Of a stretch of 64,000 nucleotides of DNA, positions 43,770 to 55,510 are shown in pieces. The position numbers and the translations under genes are program-made. Each line of letters opens with the position of its first letter. The stretch's first letter is position 1. Below the pieces are notes generated by a model. The model was not told the DNA's origin, searched no databases, and was given only the letters and a program-made list of their open reading frames with translations. Source of the stretch: Isoetes taiwanensis (lineage: Eukaryota; Streptophyta; Lycopodiopsida; Isoetales; Isoetaceae); assembly GCA_021234155.1 (NCBI GenBank), contig JAJEKV010000028.1, positions 10,122,134 to 10,186,133 on the forward strand. Reading direction: 5' to 3'.

Positions 43770-45238
43770 GCAACCGATTACTTACCTTTTGCAGAATGCT
43801 TATCACGCATTCGGATTGTACGACAGACGGATATAGATATTGAATTCATAAATAATGCATGTTGGAAACGGGCCCCTAATGATTTGACACTTCCATATTT
43901 GTTCTCGAAGTACAACGATGTGATGGCACATAATGAGCAGGTATCTCACGAACTTTTTTCTTTATTTAAATATGACAATATCATAAAAGAATATGTACAT
44001 GTGTAGGTCTTACAGAAGACGCATGAGTATTCTTACAATCGCACGGCCTTTGACGTACGACAGAAAGGCTGTTCACAGACATCACGTTTGTCAACTGATG
44101 CTCGCAAGATATACGGGTTGCACAAAGAATTAAAAGTGAAGTTGGGTATGCTTATCGATATAACCTCTAACATTGACCTATCGGATGGTTTAGTTAATGG
44201 CGCAGATGGGATACTAAGATACTATAGTACGAAGCCAGGAAAAGAATTGTTATGGGTGGAATTTCCATCGTCTTCCACAGGAGAGAAAGCTCGACATAGT
44301 TTAGAACATTTGCAGCCTGCAGGAGTAGGAAAATAAAAAAAATTGTGCCAAATTGGTAGGAATGAAAAGCACAATATCACGCGTGAACAATTTCCAATGT
44401 AATTAGCAGCAGTACGAACTACGCATAGGGGGCGACACTTCAACAACTATGTTTTAATCCAGAGAAAATTAGAAAGTTTGGAATGGCATATACAGCTTTA
44501 TCGCGAGTGAAGTCTGGAAGCGCTTTATATCTCATAAATCCAGTATGGCACTATAATTTCAAGGTGAATCTAGCAGTTGACGCCGAAATGAACCGATTTA
44601 GAAGGAAAATGGCATGGCAAATAACAATTCCGAATTTACAAACAATTAAAGCTCCTAACATCATACTGGCAACATTGAGCCATGGCTTATCAAGAGGATA
44701 TATGGGGGGATTATCAGTTGATTTGTATGTCTACAGCAATTGAGAAGTCACGTCCATGGGTTTATAAATTTAGAACGTTATATGGGAATATACAATTTCA
44801 ATAGGAATGGTATTGCAACCTTGTACAACAAATTTAGATTTGAGGTAATTGACCAGAATGAAATATCTTCAGCAAATCTCATATCTATCATTGTTTCTTT
44901 CATCGACAAATGGAAAGACAATTTCAGTTGTAAACATATATAGATCGCCTAATTCATTTGTACGAGGATTTGTGATGACTTACAGAATATCGTTAAACAA
45001 ACAGAAACTGAAGTGGCATCTGCGGTATTAGGAGACTTCAATATCAACATGCTGAAGGATAACGGATATTCGAGAATGCTAAAAGATGTCGGTACACTCA
45101 ACATGTCTGCAAATCAATAAGACAAAGCGCTCTATTAGACCATATATGGAGCAACTTTTCAGTTCAAATGTGTGATGTCGCTCCATGTTATTGGAGTGAT
45201 CCCCGCTGGGCTTTTATTGTTTCACATTCATTACAATG
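43770..45238 (+). mobile_element. Helentron-like element remnant: Pif1 helicase followed by endonuclease
   Basis: Exon 43770-43940 (after TTGTCAG, before |GTATCT) and exon 44007-44336 read as the C-terminal part of a Pif1/RepHel helicase: RIRIVRQTDIDIEFINNACW, then LKVKLGMLIDITSNIDLSDGLVNGADG. After a stop, REQFPM and the terminal helicase motif YTALSRVKSGSALYLI (44483-44545) follow. Beyond this, a different domain appears in broken frames: NGKTISVVNIYRSPNSF (about 44905-44960), VLGDFNINML (45028-45056) and LLDHIWSN (45132-45155). These are the apurinic-like endonuclease signatures. Helicase joined to a C-terminal endonuclease is the Helentron layout, different from ordinary plant Helitrons. 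Rep and the N-terminal helicase part are missing. Confidence 0.72.
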
Positions 45239-45547
45239 AACGTTTGATTGCCTTGAAATTCTATTACCACAATTAGAGATGCATATTACTTTATGTACAT
45301 ATTGCTTTATTACTTGGGATGCAATAGTTTTTTCGAGACTTGTGGTGCAATGCGAAGGACGACTTATTTCTATAAGTTAAATATCTGCACTCTATGCCTA
45401 GAGAATATTTCATGATGCAAATATACATTGTATGGATGCATAATGTGAGGCGGTGCATCATGTGACCCGTAGTGATTATCATGGGATCGAATTGAATTGA
45501 ACAACGTAACAAATACGTTGAAGGAAACAAGAAATGTCAAATATAGA

Positions 45548-45705
45548 AATTGAAGACCAATCAACACATGTAATATAATGATGAGTAGGTTAAAAAATTG
45601 AAGACCAAGCAACACATGTAATCTAATGAGGAGAACTAGGTTTTAGGTAAAAATTGAAGACCAAGCAACACATGTAATCTAATGAGGAGAACTAGGTATT
45701 AGATT
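45548..45705. repeat. Three-copy tandem repeat, ~50-55 bp
   Basis: AATTGAAGACCAAGCAACACATGTAATCTAATGAGGAGAACTAGG recurs at about 45548, 45597 and 45652, with the first copy more diverged. It lies about 300 bp beyond the endonuclease remnant. Tandem repeats near the ends are common in Helentrons, but a link is only positional. Confidence 0.85.
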
Positions 45706-47100
45706 ATCTTTATACCTTGCAATGTCGCTTAGACGTCCTAGTGGTTAGGACATGGATCAGATAATACCTTTAAGCATAATGCTTGAAATTAGGCAGTCAT
45801 CAATCGGATATATTTTCACCAAAATGTAAGGTGTGCATAAACTTGTTCCACAATTTGGCCTAGTTTTCAGGCAAGATTTTATTTTGAACTATGCCTTTTT
45901 CGAGTTCTGGAATGCAATTTCTGAAACACCTAGAATCAAAGTGTGCGCACATCAAATACTTGTTTCATTAATTTACATATGGAAGTACTAGGGCAACTTA
46001 TTTGTTATACAAAATCAAGGAATAAATATTTGCAGGACCAGTACGCAATAAAAAACCTTTTGGAATGGACTTGGACGCAACCACCCACTACAGCAACAAG
46101 GCCCCCTTTCTCTACTGGATTACACAAGTGCATGGATGTCCTCGTTTGTGTCACTCTTCTCGCTGCAAAAATGTATGAAGAGAGGAAACATTATTGTAAA
46201 TCAATTCATGAAGTGTACAATGCCCAATAGAGTCATGAAACTAGCTACGTATGAGATCGTGCACCTGCTTTAAAGTCTCTGTTCTAGGAGAATCGTTTCC
46301 ATAAACTTAGTATATCTTCCTCATTGCAAAACTAATTCATGCCTTTAACAGTCAAATCTCTAAGTATATCATTTGGTAAATAATACCTGGGTATGAGTAA
46401 AGTATGATGTTTAAAGCTCAATAGCAGCTAGGGCCATTCCTATCACAGAACTAACTTCCTAGAGTACAAGAGGATGTTAAGACCAGCTACAAACTTCATT
46501 CCGCTCTTGAAAGAACCAAGCAACCATGATATCATCAAGCTGCCACATTGTCACTACCCTTCCCATCGACAGACGAATACTTCCAAGATACTGTTCTCAT
46601 TATTCTTAAGTTTTTGAGTGAATAGAAGCTGTATACAAGGCACAACTTCGCCATGGGACCATTACCTTCTCTATTGCATCATCCAACTTTCGTGGAAAGA
46701 GGATACTTCAACAGTCAAAATCCAATCTCCCATTCTCATTTTCATATGAGATCACATATCATGTAGACCTCACATAAGTGAGCAGAAACTTTACAGAAGG
46801 ATTTGATGACCTTAGAAAGCTTGAATTAAAAGAACATTTTGGCTTTCAAAGGCTTCTGTTAAATCCAAAATTTACTACATTGTAATTGCACTAAGAACCA
46901 TAACTTCATGCAGACTTTGCCTTTGACCACACTGCATCAACAAGTGATTTGAATAAGTTCAATTCGCATAACAGAACAATGAGATTCGGCATTTGATCTT
47001 GGGCCCCGTCTCGTTCCCATTATAATCTCACGAGCTAACAGCTTTTGTTAGGCCTAGTCATTGGTTTTAAAGTGATAGTATACAACTTAAGGAAACTCAC
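45706..47100. other. No gene recognised
   Basis: AT-rich sequence. Any 3' exons of the minus-strand gene at 47.1-48.0 kb should lie here, but I could not pick one with confidence. The plus-strand frame at 45943-46230 is not supported by any motif. Confidence 0.3.
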
Positions 47101-48045
47101 CTCTGCCATTCCACTGGTATCTCCCTTAAATGAATTGCATTCACGTCCTCAATTTGCAAGAACAACTGGTTGTGAATTTCTGCAGAGGATAAGATTTTAT
47201 TATTGTTAAAATTTCTCGTTGAAAGTGCATATAAAATAAGACATTTATGCAATTTTTAACCTGAGCGTAACTTGACAAAAATATTCCAAGACATGCTAGA
47301 AGTTTGTTCCAAAATCCCAAAGTTATGTAAGTCTGAGCTGGAAGCACTCTGATCTTCAAGCATAAGAACAAGATGTGAATGTATGTATTTTCCGTTCATC
47401 TTCCTTGATCCTGGTTTCACCCCATCTCTAGCAATTTCTTGCAACAATTGTACAGCCACCTGAATGAATAAATGACAAAAGCATAAGGACCCCAGACTGG
47501 ATAACTGTTAGAAGGCAAGAATATTTATGAGGCTCTCATAAGTCATAGCTTATATGATAAAATATATCACCCAGCACTGATATGTTACTAACTACACAAA
47601 GTTTCCTACTGTCCCCTTGTAGATTTCCATAATACAATTGATATAGGTTCTACCTGAAGTTTAAGCTCCATGGCTGCAAGCTCTCTTTTGCACTTTAGGA
47701 GGCTCTCATTTGTTTCAAGGACCTGGAAGTTTCCAATATATAATTCAATCAACCTGTTTTGACAAGTGTCCACAGCATGACTTACTTCTCTCTAAAGAAT
47801 CCGATTATCTGAAACTGTACAAAAATGCAAAAGCAGATGAGTGATGCCACCTGCATTGGAAGAAGCAAGCATACAGTAGACGCTACCAAATTTCAACGAA
47901 ATTGTCCCTATGTTTGCATATTCAGGCTACAAACCGGAAGCAGATAGACAGAAGCTGTAAGACCAAAGCCATAAACTGGGTCATACATCAACGGGTCTTC
48001 CCATGAACCGGTTTGATTACCTTCATCAAGAAAAGCATCCACCAC
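47101..48045 (-). CDS. Unknown multi-exon gene, four internal exons
   Basis: Minus-strand exons 48045-47935, 47722-47654, 47459-47261 and 47179-47101 each have AG acceptors and GT donors, and the phases agree (0, 0, 0, then a split GAA codon), giving one open reading without a stop. The product contains VVDAFLDEGNQTGSWEDPLMYDPVYGFG, a helical LETNESLLKCKRELAAMELKLQ, VAVQLLQEIARDGVKPGSRKMNGKYIHSHL, and IHNQLFLQIEDVNAIHLREIPVEWQ. The last exon ends CAGAG|GTGAGT, so further exons are expected to the left, and a first exon to the right. I do not recognise the family; the middle exons look like coiled coil. The consistent splicing makes this a probable host gene rather than transposon debris. Confidence 0.6.
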
Positions 48046-48788
48046 CTGAGAAGTTGCTTCAGAACGAAACACGGATGCAAGATTACCTTGCTTGCTTTGT
48101 AGTTAGCCCCACAAACTCCTGTCGATGATATATAGAAATGCTCAAGAAATCGCTTGCCATCGTTTTTCCTTATAGAAGATTAAAGAAAAGACTAGCAGAT
48201 GCAATGGAATCACAACCCTAAGCCCACACCAACTTGACAAATCCGGCCCTTCAATGAGCTCGCCATGCCGCTTAAGGAAAACGGCTATTGGATACCCCTA
48301 CTGTCTCCTGCACTCACCTCCTGCGAATACCCCAGAGATGGAAGCCAACTCCTAACCTAATTTGCAAAAATTTGGAGAGGTGGCCAGAGTGGCGCTGCTC
48401 CTGAAGATGTGTTCCTGTTTTTTGGGATTGGACCTGAATACCTGCTGCTGCTAAAGAATCACCTATTACAGACAGGCAACCCAACCAAAAGCTGAGATCT
48501 CATCCCCACCTAATCCACACCATTTGTCGATCCTCAAGTATTCCTCAAATCCCAAAACTCCACAGCCACAGATAAAGAATGTTCTATAATATTCTCGAAT
48601 CTTGACCCTCTATCCATCCCTCCCCACACTCCCAAGGGTTGCCCGTAAAAATGAAGTAAAAACTATTGCTTGGGACATGAAAAAAGAAAAAGGGCAAAAA
48701 AAAGGGCCAAAAAGGTTCGAAAAAGGCAAAAAGGCTAAGTTAAAGAATAAATAGATTGGGAGGAGATAGAAAGAGCATTTGGAAGAGA
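48046..48788. other. Flank between unknown gene and RING-H2 copy 2
   Basis: May hold 5' exons of the minus-strand gene (for example a GTAATCTTGC-type boundary near 48085), but none could be fixed. Homology to the RING-H2 copy 1 locus begins at about 48738. The segment 48661-48735 is A/G-rich with AAAAAGGGCAAAAAAAAGGGCC-like repeats. Confidence 0.35.
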
Positions 48789-49208
48789 ATGGCAGCTCCG
48801 GAAGCGGATAGATTTGACCGACTCGAAACGGATTGGTACTCCCTTACACGAATTGAGCAGGTAGTGGTTATGGTCGCTGTGCTGCTTCTGCTAGTGTTCG
48901 TGGTGGCCAAGCACGCGTTCGAGTTTTTCTATCAAGTTGGCCGCTCTGAAATGCGCCTGCCAGTCTTCTTCAAAGAATGCTCGGTATGCTTATCAGATTT
49001 TGAAATCGGCCAAATGGCACGGAAGCTCAACTGCGGCCACATTTTCCATTCTGTCTGTATTGATAAGTGGTTATATTTTCGCACCACCTGCCCTCTTTGT
49101 CGCTCTGTTTCTGCAGATTCAAATTGGCCTTATAAACCCGGCAGATTCGTGGTGGATGTATTGCCCCAAAACGATTCTCAAGATGACAAGATCGATTTTC
49201 AAACTTGA
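48789..49208 (+). CDS. Membrane-anchored RING-H2 E3 ligase-like protein, copy 2
   Basis: Same length (139 codons) and start context as the gene at 35800; the frame is open upstream to 48756 but only with a TTG, so the ATG at 48789 is used. The transmembrane helix and the RING-H2 finger (CSVC ... [16 protein letters not shown] ... CPLC) are intact. Protein differences from copy 1 are about ten substitutions, such as K to T at WYSLxR and D to Y after DKWL. Both copies lack frame damage, so both could be expressed. Homology continues 3' through 49982 into an LTR-like sequence. Confidence 0.83.
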   Translation: MAAPEADRFDRLETDWYSLTRIEQVVVMVAVLLLLVFVVAKHAFEFFYQVGRSEMRLPVFFKECSVCLSDFEIGQMARKLNCGHIFHSVCIDKWLYFRTTCPLCRSVSADSNWPYKPGRFVVDVLPQNDSQDDKIDFQT

Positions 49209-49540
49209 AATTGGAATTTTAACGACGTTTCATCGTAGTCTGTATACTGATTAAATGAGTTTGTAAGAATAGAATTGAGGTTTGTAATAATAGAATAGAA
49301 TATTTAACCTCTACAAACACTTTTCCGTTAGACATATTTCACAAATGGGTCGTACCAAATTATCTGGAGGGTTTTGTTGGCAGGAACATCTTTATCTCCC
49401 TTTCTTCCTGTGAGTCTATGTTGTGATCATTCATTTAATGAGCACCAGGGCCTCTATCTTGCACATATATATCTGCCTTGATTTGGGCATAATAATTGTT
49501 AAACTTGCTAGATACTTAAGAAAACACAAAAGAAAGAGGC

Positions 49541-50350
49541 ATGCACTATCACGGTCCAAGGGCAAGTCACGCTTGCAAGCCTTGGGACAGGGAGTTTGCC
49601 TTGAAAGTGCCACCGGGTGGCCTGGGAATGTTCTAAAGATCAGTTAGTTACCGCCTAGGGGCGGTGTATGGGTTTTATTTTACATGGCAAATGTTTCGTA
49701 TGCAAAAGTGACATTTAAATAAATTATAAAGGGTCTCCTTAAAAATCACTTAACCATTAGACTTGGGGGTATGAGCTGGCATCACTGGATTGGATCATCA
49801 AGTGTAACGGGGTGAAATTGAGTCTGTGGCGTCGCAGACAGATAGCAGGCGGCCGGATCTGATAAAAAGGGTCGGATCTGAATATAGGGAGCTCAATTTT
49901 AGTTGAGGAAAAGGCCCATAAGCCTTTTCCGTCTATTCTTGGCCCTGGTAGCCCTATATAAGGAATTGGAGACAGTTTTGGAGATCATAGTTTGCTGCTG
50001 GAGCTAAGCAATTGGACCACCTTGCTTTTCCCTTACTACTTGATCTTCTGGTTCTACGTGTTCTAACCCATTTTGAATTGATTGAGGATTGATTCGGGTT
50101 GTTCTGAGTTACTCCATGATTTGGTGCTTGCTTGTGGAGTTGTTCCGTTCTTGAAGCGTTCTTGACTCTTCTTTGAGCAATAGTGCTACTGCAGTATTTT
50201 CTTGTGATAGAACTTTTGAGACTGGGCTTCAGGCTGATCCTGGGGATCAGTAGTGGTTGTGCATGGGGAGTTCTGGGAACTCGCGGTTGAGAAGAACTCT
50301 GGGCGTTCTGGTAGCAGAATCCGTCCTACTTTCTGTAGGTTGTGACAGTT
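49541..50350 (+). mobile_element. Probable 5' LTR of Ty3/gypsy-type element
   Basis: The block begins near CACGGTCCAAGGGCAAG and contains a TATA box (CCCTATATAAGG, 49953-49964), a Leu/Phe-poor transcribed region and TTCTGTAGGTTGTGACAG, followed by TAGTATCAGAGC (50351-50362), a one-base variant of the tRNA-iMet primer site. A reversed relative of its right half is at 55210-55510. The exact left edge is inferred from the shared RING-H2 flank. Confidence 0.6.
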
Positions 50351-50375
50351 TAGTATCAGAGCATGGTTTGGATCC

Positions 50376-51890
50376 ATGGCTGATCCAACGCAGGGGATGG
50401 CGCGACCAATTGATGGTTTGCCGACTATAGCATTGACCGATGGCATAGTACCTGCACTCCGGGACATCCACTTGGAGGACTTGCCTGTGTTCGACTTTGA
50501 GTCATTGTTACAGGCACAGCCTAGTGTAGGGTTGTCAGTTCCTTCTATAACTGCTGTTAATGTGCAGCCTACTGCAGGAACCTGACACCCTGGGGGTGAT
50601 CCAGTTTCCCAAGCGAGCTTGGCAGTTAGTGGGCAAGTGCTGTTGTTAGTGGAGTAGGGTCTGGGAGCAGTACTCCTACAACACCAATATTGATGACTGC
50701 GACAGCAGTTACTGCTACACTGCGGGGGTTCCCAGGGTGAGCAATCCTTGATTGTTAAAACCCTAGACAATATGCAAAGACAAATGAACCAATGGATTAT
50801 TGAGGGCACTGCCCGGGAGCAACGCCTTAAAGAATCCCTTGATCGGCTCATGCAGAACTCTAGGAGTGCTGCAAACAACTCTACAACCCAAACGGTACGA
50901 GGTACTGCAAGGGGATGGGCGGCTGCGAGTGCGCCACTTGGAATTTGGCCGCACTATGCTGGACACAGCAAACCCAGCTGTGGGCGAGTCTTCTGAAGAG
51001 ACCTTGAATAGACTCTCTGAGGAGGAGATCAAGGCTCTGGAAAAAGATGAAGATGCCAGAGTTTGATGGAAAGGGTAGCCAGAGGATGCTATGCTCTGGT
51101 TGGATCGCATGAAATTATATTATGTGCCTACTAAGAAAGGCGATACAGCAAAGGTGTCGCACGCCTCTCTTAAACTAAAAGGTGCTGCTGCTTCATGGTG
51201 GGCAACCACACTGACAGCGGAAAGACCTTTCGGTCTTGGACCGGTTTTTGTAAACGATTTAAAGATGAGTATGCGCCTCATTTTGATAGTCGTCATGCAC
51301 TAATATCACTTCGGAAGTCAATGCAAATCGGGACTTTACAGGAGTATGTTAGTAAGCTCCGTGGGTTGTTTGCGAGACTTCCCGACCTTACCCCTCAGAT
51401 GAGGGTGGACCACTTTGTGAACGGTCTAAAGGAAATCAGTATGAAGACATACCTTTTGCAAGCGGAACCAAAGACTTCAAGGAAGCCGTTGAGCTTGCAA
51501 GAAAATTGGTTGGTCGTGAGGAACCTCAGAAGACCAAGAAAAGTTTTGATTGGTAGTCAAAACGAACTGAAAACTCTGCTAAGAAGAGGAAGCAGAATCA
51601 GTCAAACAAAAAGGCTGTGGGCAGTCTAAAGATTCCAGTAAAAAAAAGGCAGCTATAAAGTGTTATAATTGCCAGGACATGGGTCATTACACGAGAGAAT
51701 GTCCTAAGCCGCAACAGGTAAAAAAAGCGGTAGCTGCAACGGCCAAAACACCATCGGATGGTGAAGCCGTGAAGACGCTGTCGGCTATCGCGACGGAAGA
51801 AAGCATGGTAAATGTTTCTTCTAAGGTTTTCTTTGGTAAAGTTTTTCGTGTTCTAGGTAGCACAATCCGTTCTACTTTCTGTAGGTTGTG
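50376..51890 (+). pseudogene. Gypsy Gag, sense copy, decayed
   Basis: Begins MADPTQGMARPIDGLPT. Broken frames then give NMQRQMNQWIIEGTAREQRLKESLDRLMQN, PEDAMLWLDRMKLYY, AAASWWATTLTAER, FCKRFKDEYAPHFDSRHALISL, EYVSKLRGLFARLPDLTPQMRVDHFVNGL, and the CCHC knuckle CYNCQDMGHYTREC (51661-51705). Several frameshifts and an early stop at 50585. No pol follows; instead a U5-like phrase (GTAGCACAATCCGTTCTACTTTCTGTAGGTTGTGAG) recurs at about 51858-51892. Confidence 0.8.
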
Positions 51891-52016
51891 AGAGTTTATC
51901 TTGAAGTATCAAGTCCGCACCCTATGCTTGTTGATCTCCACGCTGAACCTGAGGACCCGCCTCTCCTTCAACAACATACGGAGTCACCTGCGTCAGCTCC
52001 AGGTTTAGCTCCCTTG

Positions 52017-52727
52017 CTAAGTCTGCAGACAAGAAATTGTCAGTGCTCGCAAAATCAATAAGGACAACCACATTCTTTTTCTTGATTTTACATAGAACAC
52101 AAATAACTTTACCAACTTAGAAGAAACATTTACCATGCTTTCTTCCCTCACGATAGCCGATAATGTCTTCATGGCTTCACCATCCGATGGTGTTTTGGCC
52201 GTTGCAGCTACCACTTTCTTTGGCTTTTGCGGCTTAGGACATTCTCTCGCATAATGATCCATGCCTTGGCAATTATAACACTTCATAACTGCCTTTTCTT
52301 GAGTGGAATTTTTAGACTGCCCTGCAGCTTTTTTGTTTGACTGATTCCGCTTCCTCTTCATAGCAGATGACGCTCCATCCGCAGAATTTTCAGTTCGTTT
52401 TGACTTCCAATCAAAACTTTTCTTGGTCTTCTGAGGTTCCTCACGACCAACCAATTTCCTTGCAAGCTCAACTGTTTCCTCAAAGCCTTTGCGTTCCGCT
52501 TGCAAAAGGTGTGTCTTAATACTGATTTCCTTTAAATCCTTCACAAAGTGGTCCACCCTCATCTGAGGGGTAAGATCAGTAAGTCTCGCAAATAACCCGC
52601 AGAGCTTACTAACATACTTCTGTAAAGTCCCAATCTACACTGACTCCTAGAGTGATATTAGTGCACGACGACTATCAAAATGAGGCGCATACTCATCTTT
52701 AAATCGTTTACAAAATCAGTCCAAGAC
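52017..52727 (-). pseudogene. Gypsy Gag, antisense copy, C-terminal half
   Basis: On the minus strand this frame reads MRVDHFVKDLKEISIKTHLLQAERKG, FEETVELARKLVGREEPQKTKKSF and CYNCQGMDHYARECPKPQKPKK, the same Gag as the sense copy at 51.2-51.9 kb. Less decayed than the sense copy in this part. It is cut at 52727 by the insertion of the solo LTR, beyond which its N-terminal half continues at 54346. Confidence 0.8.
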
Positions 52728-54345
52728 TATGACGCTCCCTACAAAATATACGACGCCCGGCCGTACACTCCGTAGGAAATCCCTCATCCGGTCCTTCGAC
52801 CGCACGGACCCTCCGTCTATCTCGCACTCCAGGGTATCCCTAGTGCGGGAAGGGGACATGAAGGTGTCTTGCGCGCCCTTTCCCTATGGGCTCCTATAAC
52901 TGCGGAAGCATAAACAACGTCAGAACTAGCAATAACAATACATCGAACTACCTCGAAGGGTAGCACATCCATCCATCCATAGATAAATAGAGATAAACAT
53001 ATGCCATAAAACATGAGAGCTCCTACCCAAGGCTCAGACTCATAGGGTGGTAGACTGATGGCTAGGCCATAAGATAGAGCAGACCGAGTCATAACAATGG
53101 CGGGGCTGGCTATGGACAATGGCTAGGGTAGACCACTCCATCCACCCCTCCTGTGCATACTTTGCAGATGGGCTAGATCGGGCTCTGGTATGACTCTAGC
53201 CTTCCGGATACGCAATCTCATGGTATCACCCATTGGGACTGCTCTGGGTTGCATCTCCCTGGTCCGACGAGGCAGGAAGGGTTCCATCTCCCCTTCCTGG
53301 GGTCTAGAGGTTCCATGGGCGACTAGAGAATCGTGGCGACACATGATTCTTCCCCGACTTACAAAACAAGAGCCAGGCCGACACCTGCAGCTCTTGAGAG
53401 GCAGGGTGACACCATTGCCCCAAGAGGTGTCGGACCCATGCCCGACCCACTCGAAGTGACCGGTCATAAGCCTAGCCCGTTATGGGGTCCCTAGTAGCCG
53501 CACTCAGCAGGGATCTTCCGTCCGTCTCGCCTCTAGCCCCGTTATGTAGTGCTGAGTCATACCATGGTTCCTATGCACAGGCCGCATAATAATAGGAACT
53601 AAAGGGTCTAAACTAGGAGCATCACTAAGTAATGACTACTAGGTCTCTACCCCCCTTCCCAATACAAGAGGAGCAAACATGATCAACCAACATCACATAT
53701 CTACATACATGATAATGATGAGAAGAACATCTAAACCTAATCATATACATCTAACTTACAGTTAGGGTTCATTGATTAGGGTTCAAGATCTAAACTGAGG
53801 GTTCTAGGAAGGCTTTACTAGAGACACGAAATGCTCTCATCTGGAGTTCTAACTTTCAGATGATCTACAAAGAATTCTAACCAATACCTGCTCCTGAGGA
53901 ACTCCCTCCTACTTCTGGCGTCTCCATGATCTTCAAGGTAGTTGAAGTAGCTCCCACTCCTATTGACGCGCACACGCTCCTGGGGCTGCTGTGCTAGGCT
54001 ATGCCACAGCAAACAGTTCTTGAAACAGAGTTTCAAGCGCGAAGAAAGTTCCCAGGCTGTTGGAGCCAGAAAAGAGGCCTAGGGTTAGGGTTTAGGCCAT
54101 TATAAGTTAGGGTTCACATGTTATGCCACATGGCTCCAATAGGGTAGGGCCGTGTGGTGGTTGCCCAATAAGATAAGGCCACGTGAAAAATGGCCTTATC
54201 CTAAGGGTGTCTAAGTTATATGAACAACTTAGACATGCATCCTATACCACTAACCTATGGTATACAAGGCTATGGAGATAGACTTGTATAGTGACGGACC
54301 TGGAAATATACGTATTTATGGCATATGTTTTCCTGGAACGTCACA
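52728..54345 (-). mobile_element. Solo LTR (~1.62 kb) with 5-bp target duplication
   Basis: On the minus strand the element starts TGTGACGTTCCAGG (54345) and ends GGGAGCGTCATA (52728), an imperfect 11-bp inverted end pair. It is flanked by AAGAC at 52723-52727 and 54346-54350. The Gag reading is continuous if the element is removed (KTFWS...SWTDF region). Length, inverted ends and 5-bp duplication fit an LTR left by recombination. No coding frame inside is supported. Confidence 0.72.
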
Positions 54346-55191
54346 AAGACCAAAAGGTCTTTCTGCTGTCAATGTGAATAGCCCACCATGAAGCAGCAGC
54401 ATCTTTCAGTTTAAGACAGGCGTACAACACCTTTGCTGTATCGCCCTTCTTAGTAGCCGCATAATATAATTTCATGCGACCCAACCAGAGCATAGCATCC
54501 TCTGGCGTACACGTTCCATCAAACTCTAGCATCTTCATCTTTTTCAGAGACTTGATCCCCTCCTCAGAGAGTCCATTCAAGTTCTCTTCGGAAGACTCAC
54601 CCACAACTGGGTTTGCTGTGTCCCACACACTGCGACCAATCCCAAGTGGTGCACTCGCAGCCACCCGTCCCCTTGCAGTATCTCGTATCGTTTGGGTTGT
54701 AGAGTTGTTTGCAGCACTCCTAGGGTTCTGCATGAGCCGATCAAGGGATTCTTTAAGGCGTTGCTCCCGGACAGCGCCCTCAATAATCCATTGGTTCATT
54801 TGTCTTTGCATATTGTCCAGGGTTTTAGCAATCAAGGATTGCTCACCCTGGGAACCCCCTGGTGTAGCAGTAACTGTTGTCGTAGTCGTCAATATTGGTG
54901 CTGTAGGAGTACTCTCTCAGAGCCTACTCCACTAACAACAGCACTTGCTCCACTAACTGCCAAGCCCGCTTGGGAAACTGGATCACCCCCAGGGTATCTG
55001 GTTCCTGCAGTAGGCTGCACATTAACAACAGTTATAGAAGGAACTGACAACCCTACACTAGGTTGTGCCTGTAACGTCGTCTCAAATTCGAACACAGGCA
55101 AGTCCTCCAAATGAATCTCCTGGAGCACAGATGCTATGCCATCTAGCAAACCATCAATTGGTTGCACCATCCCCCGCGTTGGATCAGCCAT
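54346..55191 (-). pseudogene. Gypsy Gag, antisense copy, N-terminal half
   Basis: Starts MADPTRGMVQPIDGL at 55191 and includes IHLEDLPVFEFETTLQAQPSVGLSVPSI. After a frame break near 54890 it continues NMQRQMNQWIIEGAVREQRLKESLDRLMQNP, TPEDAMLWLGRMKLYY and KDAAASWWAIHIDSRKTF to the solo-LTR border. It is the counterpart of the sense Gag at 50.4 kb. Confidence 0.8.
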
Positions 55192-55510
55192 GGCTCCAAA
55201 CCGTGCTCTGATATCAAACTATCACAACCTATTGAAAGTAGGACGGATTGTGCTACCTAGAACTCCCAAAGTTCCCCTCAACTGTGAGTTCCCAGAACTC
55301 CCCACGCACAACTGCTACTGATCTCCAGGATCAACCTGAAGCCCAACCTCAGAAGTTCTATCACAAAAACTCAATACTGCAGTAGCAGTATTGCTCAAAG
55401 AAAGGTCAAGAACGCTCCAAGAATGGAACAACTCCACAAGCAAGCACCAAATTATGGGGTAACTCGGAACAATCCGAATTGATCCTCAATCAATTCGAAC
55501 TGGGTTAGAA
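55192..55510 (-). mobile_element. Primer-site region and LTR part of the antisense gypsy copy
   Basis: The minus strand reads TTTGATATCAGAGCACGG (55203-55220), a degenerate primer-binding site, followed outward by sequence matching 50030-50350 in reverse (TTCTGGGAACTC, GAACTTCTGAGGTTGGGCTTCAGG). The match ends at about 55512, where unrelated sequence begins. Confidence 0.65.

Noticed and set aside
45943-46230. 95-codon plus-strand frame
   Set aside because: No start context, no motif, AT-rich surroundings; probably chance.
53123-53467. Opposing open frames inside the solo LTR
   Set aside because: They have no recognised motif, lie wholly inside the LTR, and both strands are open because the region is GC-rich.
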